From: Gymnothorax reevesii
Lineage: Eukaryota; Chordata; Actinopteri; Anguilliformes; Muraenidae
Reading direction: 5' to 3'
NCBI GenBank assembly: GCA_029721435.1
Contig: CM056577.1
Coordinates: 121,027,219 to 121,091,218 of the forward strand
DNA: 64,000 nucleotides
The translations under genes and the position numbers were made by a program. A model generated the notes under the pieces. That model was not told the origin of the DNA and searched no databases. It saw nothing but the letters and a program-made list of their open reading frames with translations. Every line of letters starts with the position of its first letter. The first letter of the stretch is position 1. This document shows, piece by piece, positions 51,198 through 62,644 of the stretch.

Positions 51198-52710
51198 TGT
51201 GAGAAAGTGGTAAAAGAGATTTGTGCGCTTTACCGCCCTCTGGTGGGTAAAGCACGCACAATGCATCTTGCAAGGATTTGCTGCAATGCAAGCTTGCGTT
51301 TCCATTTGGGAAACGCAAGCTTGATTGTCGGTGAGTCGATAGGCTTTTGCCCACAACCTCAAAATTAATACGGAATATCTCTGGCCCTCCTCCATCCCGA
51401 AGCATACTGTTTGTGTCGCACCTAATAGGTGTTGCGGAACAGTGGAAAACACCTTTTCTTTCCATATCTATGTTTTATGTGAACGATTGCTTCTTTGAGC
51501 CATGGCAGCGCTGAGTTGTGACTCAGCCCAATGTAATAATCCGTTTTCGGCTGACGCCAGTTCTTCCGGAAACGAGGAGGTCAAATGACACCATCCTAAG
51601 GTAATGTTCATAAATCAATAACGGATGATTGAAACATCTTCACTTTCAAGGATATCGCGTCACATCACGATACCAGGACTTGACCCAGGAACGCCAGTAA
51701 CTGACTCTGATCGATTAATCATATATCACGCAATGGACAGCATGACCTCCTTCTCCATGGAAACGTGGAGGCGGCGGGTCAGATTAGGGCAATCCTGATT
51801 TACGTGGCACCAATTGGAATAGCCTCTAACGGGAATCTGGAGGACTGACCGCATTTTAGGTGACCCATAATGTGGCGAGTGAATAACGATCGTTCAGACC
51901 AGCAGTTCCAGTGCCGTTTCCTGAAGTATGAAATTCAGTTGGCTTCAATAAAAAAATGTTCCTAATGTATTAGTTTGGTGACATGTATATTTGACGTGTG
52001 GAGGAAAATTTCTTTACGTGGCCGTTATTGCTGTATTGATAATTATGTACGTTGATAAATACCCGTTCTTCACGTCAGAATAAGAAATACCATTAATATT
52101 AATAAAGTGAGTTTGTTCAGTCTTCCTGGCTTTGCAGAACGTGTCCTTTTTGCCTGTCCGGAATGCCTTACAATTGTTTTTACGTTCTGTCACAGAAATT
52201 ACCCTCAAAAAAAAAAAAAGCGTGGGCTACTTCAGTGCCCACGTTTAACGTGATTCGAATTCCAAAGATCCCAGTATTCCAACACCCATGCGCAGACACT
52301 GATCAGCCATTAGTCCTTCCAAATACATGGTGCGCGTGGATCAGTTGAGCCCAGAGACAAGTCTATGATTGAGCCAGTTGCCAACGTGGATCGCGCTCTG
52401 CTTCTTGAACTCGGCCAAGTGATTCCGCGAAATACTTCACAGTGTTTTAAGAGTTGCATTAATAGGCAAATCTAGATGACCGGAGCAAGGTACTTGAGGG
52501 AATTTTATTTTTTGAACCATGATTTTTTTTTTTTAATCCGCCAGGGGATTTTTACTCTCAGCCATGATTCTAACACCACCGGTCTTAAACAGTTGGGGCT
52601 GGATAATTCTGCTCGGGGCCCGAGTCTTTCTGCGGCATTCCCCGTGTGTCCTTCACGTTATAGTCAAACGAGAGAGAGAGAGAGAGAGTGTGTGTGTGTG
52701 TGGTTCGAAA
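51198..52710. other. Intergenic, hairpin-rich then unremarkable
   Basis: At 51289-51323 there is a hairpin with perfect 15-bp arms (CAAGCTTGCGTTTCC) and a 5-base loop; another imperfect one lies at about 51220-51260. The rest, to a (GA)n(TG)n run at 52669-52702, shows nothing recognisable. Confidence 0.45.
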
Positions 52711-52846
52711 GTATTTGGACAGTGGCACTATCTCAAAGAGCTTCAAATCATTCGTGTTTCACTACATAGATGTAGCATAGATTACTGACCTATATTCAAA
52801 TTACAGTATAATTATGGTGCAAGGATTTACCGCACTGTCCAAATAG
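52711..52846. repeat. Small inverted-repeat element (GTATTTGGACAGTG ends)
   Basis: GTATTTGGACAGTG on the left pairs with CACTGTCCAAATAGTA on the right across about 135 bases. TTTGGACAGTG also occurs inside the ends of the Tc1-like element at 9108, so a related family is likely. Confidence 0.45.
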
Positions 52847-53034
52847 TAATGGATTTCACTGAGGAGGCATAAGAGAAGGAGAGAGGGGGCAGCAAGAAAG
52901 AGAGAGAGGTGGATAGACTGATAAAGAGGGAGAGAGGAGAGGGAGACGAAGAGAAAGGGGATGAGGGAGGCAGAGTCAGCACTGGTGTGAAGTTAGAGGG
53001 AAGCACTCAGGGAGGTTCCATCTTTTCAATTATT

Positions 53035-53062
53035 GATGCACACAGGCTCACAGCACTGCACG

Positions 53063-53105
<43 letters not shown>

Positions 53106-53517
53106 CTCACAGCACTGCACAACACACACACACAGGCTCACAGCACTGCACAACACACGCGCACATGCACACACACACACAGGCTCACAGCACTGCACGA
53201 CACCCACACACACACACACAGGCTCACAGCACTGCCCAACACACGCGCACATACACACACACACACACACAGGCTCACAGCACTGCACAACACACGCGCA
53301 CATACACACACACGCACACACAGGCTCACAGCACTGCACAACACACGCGCACATACACACACACACAAACAAAGGCTCACAGCACTGCACGACACACACA
53401 CACACAAAGGCTCACAGCACTGCACGACACCCACACACACACAGGCTCACAGCACTGCACAACACACGTGCACATACACACACAGACACACACACACAAA
53501 GGCTCACAGCACTGCAC

Positions 53518-53551
<34 letters not shown>

Positions 53552-53900
53552 CTCACAGCACTGCACGACACGTACACGCGCACGCACACACAAAAGGCTC
53601 ACAGCACAACACAAACGCGCACGCACACACACACACACACAGGCTCAAAGCACAGCATGACCCACACACACACACACACACATATAGACTAAAGACACTT
53701 CACAACACACACACAGGCTCACAGCACTGCACTATACACACACACAGACACACAGGCTCACAACAGTGCATGATATACCCGCAAACACACACACACTCAC
53801 ACACACACACACACAGACTAATGGCACAGCACAACACACGCACATAAACACACAGGCTCACAGCACTGCACGATACAAACATGAACGCTTACACAGACTA
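53035..53900 (+). repeat. CA-rich minisatellite with AGGCTCACAGCACTGCA unit
   Basis: At least 15 copies of AGGCTCACAGCACTGCA(C/A) separated by (CA)n runs of varying length, giving units of about 35-70 bases. The 312-codon plus frame across it is a Thr/His repeat product. Confidence 0.95.
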
Positions 53901-54240
53901 ATGGCACAGCATGACACACACGCAGACTAACAGCACTGCAAGATACACATATACACACAGGCTCATGGCACTGCAAGAGACACATATGCACGGACTAACA
54001 GCATCACATCACACACACACACACACACACACACACTGAGCACTACAAGACACACATGCAATCACACATCACTCAAACACACACACCACTCAAATACACA
54101 AACATATCAAGCTGACACACATGCATCACACTGACATGTACATCACGCAGATACGCATCTCTCAAGCCCACACACACACACACACACACGCACACACACA
54201 CACATACACACATTACACAATACACACACACCACTCAAAC
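53901..54240 (+). repeat. (CA)n-rich low-complexity tract
   Basis: Continuation of the CA-rich region with runs at about 54012-54035 and 54171-54205. Confidence 0.9.
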
Positions 54241-55460
54241 ATACAGGGACTGGTGTACAATGCTAAAAAGCTGGTAAGAGGGAATGAGAGATAGTGCTTC
54301 ATTGATTAATAATCTACCTGTGTTCACCCTGTGGCCATACTCAATCGTCCCTCTAAGACCCCTGACATTCAATGGGCCACCTCCTTTCATGTTTTCTCGC
54401 CTTGCGTTTTCAGTGAGTTACCCGAGTGGTGCTGATTATGGATGTCCCATAGTGACAAAGGCAAGACACATTTGTGAAAGCAAAAAAGATTTTAAAAAAA
54501 GGATGCCACTGGAATTCAGACACTGCGTTAAAGACGCTACTCCCACCCAGGCCCATTAATTTAAGCGCACATCTTGAGACTCTCTCGAGCAGATACTGAA
54601 ACATAAGGCAAAAATAGCGATTTTCAGTTACAGTAGAGGACAGAGATGAGCTTAAAACGCAGGCACATATGCCTGAATCTCGCTTACGGGGGGGTGGGGC
54701 AGGGATGAAGCGGAGGAAAATGAGTCAGACAACGCCAGGGCTAACAGTTTCTGAATATAGCAACACGGCAGCATCTTCCCTCCTCAGGCGTGAATGACGC
54801 TTTTTGGTCCCTGGAGCGCTACAGTTCACTCGCATACTGTGGCGCACGCACAGGCATCAAGCGTCCCTGTCATAAACCCGAATAACAAAAAATCAAAGGC
54901 TGCAAAAACGACCAAAATGAAGAATATACCGAGGTATGGAATAACGAAGATCCAAACATCAAGACCCGGTCTGTTGGCCAGGCTGGCCGACTTTTTACTT
55001 TGAAATCGGCATCTCGTTCCCAAAGGATACTCCGGCCACACGATCAGTATCACACATCACCCGCCGATACTACTCTGGCTCATCGGTATTTGCACAACAA
55101 ACGACAAATGTGGTTATTAAAAGTACGATAAAAATGAGAGCACGGGTCGACAGTTACCAGCGTAATCCGGGATGGGGGATTTTTCTATTTTCCCACCCCT
55201 CCCACTCCCGCCTGAGCCGGTTTTCTCGTTCTTTCTCGTAACCAAAAACGAGAAGCTGGGACATACCTGGATTGTGAGCAGGAGATTTTTATGCGCGCCA
55301 CAGGGATAAAATGCTTCGACCGGGAAGGACTGACGTAACTGCACCAGGTACCAAATAATACATCAAAAGACTCCTTGAATGGCATTACATGCGGATATAC
55401 ATCTCCGTGCATAAGCGCGCATTAAACGATTCACTCGCCGCGGATGAGCTCTTCAGCGCG
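54241..55460 (+). other. Intergenic / possible promoter of the candidate exon at 55461
   Basis: Non-coding sequence; CpG content rises toward the right (ACTCGCCGCGG near 55431). No other gene of the expected 1q21 neighbourhood was recognised. Confidence 0.3.
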
Positions 55461-55506
55461 ATGATGGGTCCCTGGATGCTCTTGTACCTGCTCGCTATTG
55501 TGAAAA
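55461..55506 (+). CDS. Candidate first coding exon with signal peptide (possibly chrnb2)
   Basis: Reads MMGPWMLLYLLAIVK and one base of a split codon, then a strong donor GTGAGT. The hydrophobic core MLLYLLAIV is a plausible signal peptide start, and phase 1 after a short signal exon fits secreted or membrane proteins such as nicotinic receptor subunits. In human, SHE is near CHRNB2, so chrnb2 is a candidate. No second exon (mature N-terminus) was found in the remaining 8.5 kb. Alternatively the frame is chance. Other neighbours such as IL6R are also possible. Confidence 0.3.
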
Positions 55507-57240
55507 GTGAGTAACTTGTTTTTCAATGCTATTAAAAGGATGGTTACCCGGGGTTTTAACAATTCGCTCGGAGCTTATGACAGATATAGGCGTTATGCGG
55601 TCTCAACAGAGATAAAATAACTACAACTCAAGACAGGTGAATGTTTATATTTGTGAAAATATAATCGTCCAGCTGCAAGTCGTACATCAGAATATTCTAC
55701 GCGGCGGTGTTTAGTGGTGCACCTTAGGTAGCCAGCTGCATTCGTCAGTATACATTATTAATACATTGTGGTCACAATATGGTTCACATTTAAAGCAGGG
55801 TAATAAAAATACGCAGGGACGCTCGTCATCCTACTTCGTCATTTTGAAAGGTGTGAAGCACTGTAGGGTTATATTAAGCCTCACAATCCGATTGTATTTT
55901 CTGTGATTTTACACGGTCTTTCCGAAAGCTATTTTTGACACAGCTATGGAGGACGATGCATGAAACTATGCTACAGGGTCTACCTAATTTAATCACCATT
56001 CTTATGCACTATCCTGACGACGCAGAATTCTGTCAAAAAGTTTTTATTTTTATTTATAGTCATTTTTTGAATATCGAAATGCCAGTTGGCCTACCTGATT
56101 ATGTTAATCCTCAGAAAACTGTCCTCAGTTTGAACCTCAATTTTGCACACAGTTTCCCGTACTCAGACGCACAGGCAACACACCAACTGACACAAGGCCC
56201 AAAAGCCAAATATCACATCATTGATACTGAACTCATACACGCACTCAAACACAGGGCGTTGTTCAGAATTTAACGCAAATTTAACAGCAATCTATTTAGA
56301 TTCAGAACTTATCATTCTCACGCACACTCGTGCGTCTCTCCCTCTCCAGCCTCATCCATCACTCGACCCACACAATGTGGTTTCTTCGAAAACGTCCGTC
56401 GTTGCGTCGCGGTCTCCTGAGCTAATTAGCAGCGACAGATGTGCCGGGCTGACGGCGCGGGGAACAGGCGGGAAGGGGTCAGAGAGCGAACTCAGCGCGC
56501 GGCGCGGGGCTCGGGCTGTCAGCGCGTTCACGTTCCGTGCGCGTGGGAAGTACAAAAATGACGACGAGTATTAATATTCTGGTGTTCTTCATGAGCGCCG
56601 AGGAGCACGCAGTAAGCAGGATAACAGCACTAGGTTAAAAAATAAATGTAAACCCCCGCCTGAAACATAAGGACTGAAGTTAATAAGAGCTGTTCCGCAT
56701 TTCACTCGAAGAAGTTCTCCAGCTATGCTCAGGAATCCTGCTTCCTAAAACAGTGCGGTGTTAACCTTCATCAATGTAGCAGTGTGTTAGATAACAGCAG
56801 CCTCACTAGCGGTCGCTTTTGACCAGCTGAAATATCTTATTGAATTGAGAAATGTCTCAATTGCGCACAAAAGGGCCGAGACCTTTCAGTTTGCCTTTAC
56901 ACAATCAATGAACCAGCTCGAACAGCTTACACACGTCCTGTCTTGCCATCAGTACAATCAACTTAAACAGACCTCTTGGTGTATAGTGGCCATCCATCAT
57001 CTCCTTAAAGGCATGGGTCAATAATGACCATGAGGAAAATTATTCCAAAATGGAGAGCTGTCCGGCCCCATTGCTGCCATCAGTAATAAAAGAGTCTACA
57101 CTTAAGCAGTACATTGCATTATAGGTGTACATGCACACATGCTGGCTCAATAGCATCCCCATTATGGCAATGCCCATTGGTATGAATTACGGCACAGCAG
57201 CATAGAAAAAGCAGACAAGCCACTACACTTATACACTCTC
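55507..57240 (+). other. Candidate intron, CpG-richer patch at 56390-56560
   Basis: Non-coding. The patch at 56390-56560 is GC- and CpG-rich (GCGCGCGGCGCGGGGC) and may be a regulatory CpG island. Nothing else was recognised. Confidence 0.35.
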
Positions 57241-57305
57241 TCACACACACATGCACGCACGCGCACACACACAAACACACACACACACACACACACACAT
57301 ACGCA
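57240..57305. repeat. (CA)n microsatellite
   Basis: CA-rich run with a few CG interruptions. Confidence 0.92.
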
Positions 57306-58499
57306 CACAAACTGTTTCTGAAGAACAGAAGGGCAAACCTCCACCATTTTCTATACCGCTTATTATAATGAGGATATTACAAGATTCGTAGTGGATGGGG
57401 CTGCTACATCCTGTCAGTTGTCATGCCGTTGAATTAATCCAATCAGCCATAAGCTCTGCTGGGCAAAAAGAAAAGAACTAATCAGGGGCCAATTTGCATG
57501 TTTCATTACCCTCCTGACCCCTGTTCCTTGATTAATGGTCCCCAACGACAGAGACCTGCTTGTTTTCCAACCTCTCCTTTCTTGTGAGACACCTTGTCAG
57601 ACACCTCTCTTGTGTGTCTGTGATGATAATCTGGCCAATCACACTGCCAATTGTTCAATCAATCACCTGGAAGGAAATAAAACCAGGGACAGATTTGGAT
57701 TTCACGACCAGATTTGAGGATCACTTCTTTTGGTCAGATTTTGTTCATTCTAAACCAAAGTGGTTGGTGTCATTGCTCACAGAGGAGAGGAGCATGTTAA
57801 GTTCATTTAGAATAGAGTGGCAATTACAGGGAGAACATCAATGGCAGGAGGGTTATTTGGTACAAGTGATTTATTTCAGAAATTGATTGGCTAAAAAGTC
57901 TGGCAGATTGCTCTCTTGACCTTAATCAGATGCTGACTGAAGGGAACCCACAACTACCTGCAGATACTGCTACCCTCTTGGACTAGAGTTTGACTTCACT
58001 GGTTTAGATCCCTCATGTGTAATCAGTAGTAATGGTATCCCAGAATTCATTTGGCATAATGAACAAAGCCTCAGACCCGGTAATGGATTCTTGGTCAGTC
58101 GTGCTTCTCGGCCCATGGGACTTTCAAGTCAACAGAACCCTTTGGACGCATCTGAATTCTCTTACACATGTGGTCTTTTTCCTTTCCACCCGCCTTTTTT
58201 TTTTTTTTTAAGTAAAATTGGGCTTATTTAAAAAAATAATAAGATGTCCTATTCCTCAATAAGTCATAAGCTTGATGGAAATTGACAATGATATGACTGC
58301 TCTAGCAGGAAAGCTATGAGGAATGATGCATGCAATTGCTACAGCTGTGAAGAACTGTGGTTCATAACCTAGACTGTATAAAAAGATGGACGAAGCAACC
58401 GTGACGTCACCCATTGGTTTCAGCGTACCATTTAAGAAGCCTCAATTTAGGTAATTTGAACTGCGCCATTTTGTTATTTTGGAACCAGATGTGATTCCT
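57306..58499. other. Non-coding, nothing recognised
   Basis: AT-rich sequence with a T run at 58196-58209. No gene or repeat family named. Confidence 0.4.
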
Positions 58500-59205
58500 A
58501 TTGGACGAGAGCATGAAGTGAAGATCCAGGGAGATCTCTGATGGTATTGGGTTGCATTAATGCCCATGGCATGGGGAACTTACACATCTGAAAAGGCATT
58601 ATCAATGCTGAAAAGTATATTGAGGTTTTACAACAACATGTGCTCCCATCCAGACAACGAGTCTTTCAGGGAAGGCCATGCATATTTCAGCAAAACAATG
58701 CCAAACCACGTAGTGCATCCATCACAACAGCATGGCTTCGCAGTAGAAGAGACTGAGTGTCGAACTGGGCTACCTGTAGTGCAGACCATTCACTAATAGA
58801 AAATATTTTGCACATCATATAACGAAAAATCCGGCAAAGAGGACCCAGGACTGTAGAGCAGCTAGAATCCTACATCTGACAACAGTGGGACAACATTTCT
58901 CTTCCAAAACTTTAGAAATTGTTCTTGCTTCCCAGTCGTTGACTGTTGTTAAAAGGAGAGGGGATACTGAACAATGGTAAACATGGCTCAATCCCAACTT
59001 TTTTGAGATGTGTTGCTGCCATCAAATTCAAAATGAGCTCATATTTTTCACGAAATGGTAAAATGGCTCACTTTCAACATCTAATATATTGTCAACGTTC
59101 AATTGTGAATAAAATGCCAGTTTGAGATTTGCAAATCATTGCATTGTTTTTTTATTTACATTTTACGCAGAATCCCAACCTTTTTGGAATTCGGGTTTTA
59201 GAATG
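58500..59205 (+). mobile_element. Tc1-like transposon, 3' half only
   Basis: The plus strand carries the last part of a transposase related to the copy at 36826; the phrase around QQNNAKP shows the second catalytic Asp changed to Asn, and several stops follow. The right end is a terminal repeat whose complement begins AAAACCCGAATTCCAAAAAG, like that family. The 5' half and left terminal repeat are missing. Confidence 0.75.
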
Positions 59206-60402
59206 TTCAGAGTTAAGTCAATTCTTACAGGCTATATGGTGGGTCCTGCTAGTTAAACTTCCACGAGGAGGTACTGTGTTTTCACCGTCATTTGTTCATT
59301 CATCAGTTCATCAGTTAACAGGATAGTTCAAAAGTAATAGATGGATGTCAAATAAATTTAGTTTGTTGATGAATCCTATACTATGGAGGAAGTGATTACA
59401 TTTTGGTGAAGATCCAACTCATGTTCTTGGTCCACAAGCCGAAAGAATATCTATGCGATTGATGATGGCAGCAGTCAATTCTCCTTTTAACACTCGCGCT
59501 CAATGATAATTTCCTCCACCAATGAATTTCAACACGATAGAGGTAATGCACTCTCTGAGTACCTTCTAGTTTCAAAATTTATCAGTTTAAACTAGAAATT
59601 TTCGTAAATTGGAACAAACCACAAGTTCTTTTTAGGCATTGGGCTACCAGATGCCATCACTACAGCTGACAGGCACCTGAGCACAGATTCTGCATGCATC
59701 TAGCTCTTTAACATAGGCATTGATCATTATTCTCCTAAAAGATATTCCCTTATTTAGTCCACTGATGACGAAGAGGAAGACTCCTGTCAGACACGCTAGT
59801 CCAAAATCTCCCAGATGCGGTCAATTAGGGCTGAGGTCTGGTGACTGAAGATTTTATTATTCACATCATTTTCATGCTCCCATTATGCCCAGTACATGGG
59901 GGCGCTGTCTTTCTGGAAAAGACCGCTGCCATCCAAATAGAATTGCAATTCTGGTCTTCCCTGTGGATACCCTGCTTGGGATTATAAAGTGGTCTGATCA
60001 AATGCATTGATGCATTTTGTGACGTGGATTAACTCCAATGATGTAAACAAAACTTGGGATTTATGTTCAGTTTTTATATTTGACACACACAAATCAAAAT
60101 AGAGCATTCCTTAATTTTTGTTGAGTTGTATTGATGCAGTGTCACTTCCCTTCCAAGCAGAGTAGTGAACCATAACCATGTCAGAATGCCCTCCACAGCA
60201 TCACTTGGCCAGTGGCGTAGCTAGTGGGGGGGGAGACACGTCCCTTTATGACAACAATTAATCCTGGCTTGTTCTCAATCATTTTCCTTTATTGACACGC
60301 TCTCCAATTATTCTAATTGGCAACTGAAGACATGGTTTGTCTCCATATGCAATCTAACAATGATGAAATCATGGGCTAAATTCATTACTGAAAAATAATT
60401 AT

Positions 60403-60930
60403 AGATTAGATTAGATTAGATTAGATTAGATTAGATTAGATTAGATTAGATTAGATTAGATTAGAAAATACTTTATTGTCAGATCAGAGATCTGAAATTT
60501 GTTTTGCATAAAACAGTAGCTCCGTTGCAACACAACATATTAACATCACAACACATAAGACACAGACATCATTCAGAAAACAATTCATACAACAAATGTA
60601 CTCGCATTGTGACACCTTTGATAATTATTTATTTAGCTCATTGTTTAATTTAAGGATTGACTGATGAACAAAAAAATGCTTCAGTCTGTCCTTATTAAAC
60701 CGAGAGACACTGCACCATCGTCCAGATGGAAGAAGTACATATTCGCTGTTCAAAACATGATTAGTATCAGAGCTGATGTTTTTAGCCAGCTGCAATATGT
60801 TGTTATGATAGGCAGTGTCATACAAGCCTTTTATTTTGCTTATAATAGGCCAGTGCTTCGCGTTGATTAAACTGGTCCATGCTGCAATGAAACGCGGACT
60901 TGCACTCTCGGTATTGTGCGGGTTGATGTG
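60403..60930 (-). mobile_element. LINE 3' fragment with (TCTAA)n tail
   Basis: Minus strand: a frame of about 100 codons (60625-60936) ends VLLPSGRWCSVSRFNKDRLK...HQSILKLNNELNK, the type of C-terminus found in non-LTR retrotransposon reverse transcriptases. A short 3' UTR follows, with AATAAAG near the tail, and a pentamer microsatellite tail at 60403-60465. It forms the spacer of the hAT-like element. Confidence 0.65.
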
Positions 60931-61030
60931 CGGCATATGGAGAGAAACCGTGTCTTCAGTTGCAAATTACGATAATTGGAAAATGACTCAATAAAGGAAA
61001 ATGATTGAGAACTAGCCAGGACTAATTATA

Positions 61031-61716
61031 TCCCCGAACGCCGAATGGCGTTCTGGGGATATTATGTTTTTGGTCCCACCGCCGCCACCGCCGCCGCGCC
61101 GCCCTATGTGTTAACGCGATAACTTCAGTAATATTTCAATTAGAAATCTCATGTTTTGTATATTAGTAAGTATCATAGAGAGGAAGAACTGATTCGATTT
61201 TGGACAATTTACAATTTCTAGATTGGCCACCAGGGGCCAAAAACAGAAAAATCTCTATTTTTATCATATCTCTGGAAATATTTGTCAGATTCACCTCAAA
61301 TCAAGTGCAAATGAAAGGTCATGACTTGAGAATTTGTCCCACGATGACGTTATACCTGTTTGGTTCAAAACTTTGACACAAGGTGGAGCTTTGTCACATA
61401 AAATTCACTATTTTTGCCATATCTTTGGAACCATTTGTCCAATTGACATGAAACTATGTGCAACTGCAAGGTCATGACCTCACAACGGGTCACATGATGA
61501 CATCATACCTGTGTGGTTCAATATTTTGCCACCAGGTGGCGCTTTGTGATGGAAAATTACCATTTTGGCTATATCTTCAGAACCATTTGTCCGATTGACC
61601 TGAAATTAAGTTCAAATGAAAGTCTATTCAAGGTCTATTCAAGGATTGGGGAATTGGAGGATTGGGGGCGTTTGGGAATATACCCCAAGCCGTCGTCTCC
61701 GACGGCATAAGCCTAG
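61031..61716 (+). mobile_element. Helitron-like non-autonomous element with internal 152-bp repeats
   Basis: Starts A|TCCCCGAACGCC with a hairpin closing GGCGTTCTGGGGAT and ends GCCGTCGTCTCCGACGGC (hairpin), ATAAGC, CTAG|T. TC start, 3' hairpin, CTAG end and insertion between A and T are the Helitron hallmarks. Inside are three copies of a 152-bp repeat. Removing it restores the inverted arm of the surrounding hAT-like element. Confidence 0.75.
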
Positions 61717-62130
61717 TTGTTGTCATAAATTGACGTGCCTGTGGCCCCCCCCCCCCTCAGCTACGCCACTGCACTTGGCCCTTGGAAGCCCTCTCTATCA
61801 GGGGTGAAGAATTTAGCCACTGTTCTCCTGGTGTTCACCATAGATACACTCATCTACTTGTCAAGAACACAATAAAAGATGACTCACCTGATGCTCTCAC
61901 TTTTTTCCACATCTCTGATGAGAAGTGTCTGTGGTTTTCGCACTGCAGAACTCTCAAAAGTGCAACGAGGGGGTTTATACACATTGCAACCCTTCTGTAA
62001 TTTGATTCCACGTAGATGTTGATGGTCTGCTGTTGCTGACATGGCCTGAACAGGTCCAGCAGTTTCATTCTCAGTCACTTTAGGAAAAGCTGCCCTTTAA
62101 TTTTTCCTCAGATATCACGTTAATGTTCAG

Positions 62131-62644
62131 GCATCACAGGTATTATGTTTTACCTCAGCTTCTGACCCTATTTAGGATTATCTTTCAGTTTGATCAGTGG
62201 TCAGCAACCCCACAGATCTACTGCCATGCAAATTTTAATTCCTAGAGTACCAAAGCTCACATTCGTCAGCTTGAAAACTGTATTTAGCTGCATTAGTTTG
62301 CGGGCATGCTGGAATCAGCTTGCCTCTCCGTCTGTCGGTTCATGGACACAGTTTGTCTGTAGCAATTTTCCTAAACCACAAGGTGTATATTTTTCAAAGG
62401 TGGAGTCTCATTAGCCCTATCTAGACTGGGCTTTTTGGGGCCCTTTGTTACTCGCAAATGACATGCCGTACGACCATCAAATTTGCAGGGGATGATGTAC
62501 ACATAAAAATCACTATAATGATTTTGGTATAATTATGACCCATTATGATGTCCTATTTTGATTTTGCTGCCGAAAAACTGTCATAATACTGTACTTTCTT
62601 GCAAATTTAGGGTATGCATCACAATTTTTACATATAATGCATAT
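62131..62644. other. Non-coding, nothing recognised
   Basis: AT-rich sequence without recognised features. Confidence 0.4.

Larger units (their letters stand above)
60210..61771. mobile_element. hAT-like fold-back element with exact 8-bp target duplication
   Basis: CACTTGGC is repeated exactly at 60202-60209 and 61772-61779. Ends are CAGTGGCGTAGCT on both sides (inverted). The arms extend about 145 bp: left 60210-60353, right 60933-61030 plus 61717-61771, after removal of a later insertion. No transposase gene is present, so it is non-autonomous. The 8-bp duplication and CAG...CTG ends support hAT. Confidence 0.88.
59640..62130 (-). mobile_element. Tc1-like relic split by a hAT-like insertion
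   Basis: Left part (about 59640-60201) and right part (61772-62130) together resemble the antisense of a Tc1-family transposase gene, with phrases such as 'gcgctgtctttctggaaaag', 'ccactgttctcctggtgttc' and 'acacattgcaacccttctg'. The two parts are separated by the element at 60210-61771. Fully decayed; edges approximate. Confidence 0.45.

Noticed and set aside
52909..53847. Plus-strand frame of 312 codons rich in Thr and His
   Set aside because: It is the translation of a CA-rich minisatellite; other frames across the same repeat are also open, and no splice or homology signal exists.
53035..53900. CRISPR-like pattern of short repeats and spacers
   Set aside because: Repeat units are CA-rich and spacers are CA runs of variable length in a vertebrate genome; there are no cas genes.
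56221..56574. Frame of 117 codons across the CpG-rich patch
   Set aside because: Compositional; antisense is also open and no homology was recognised.
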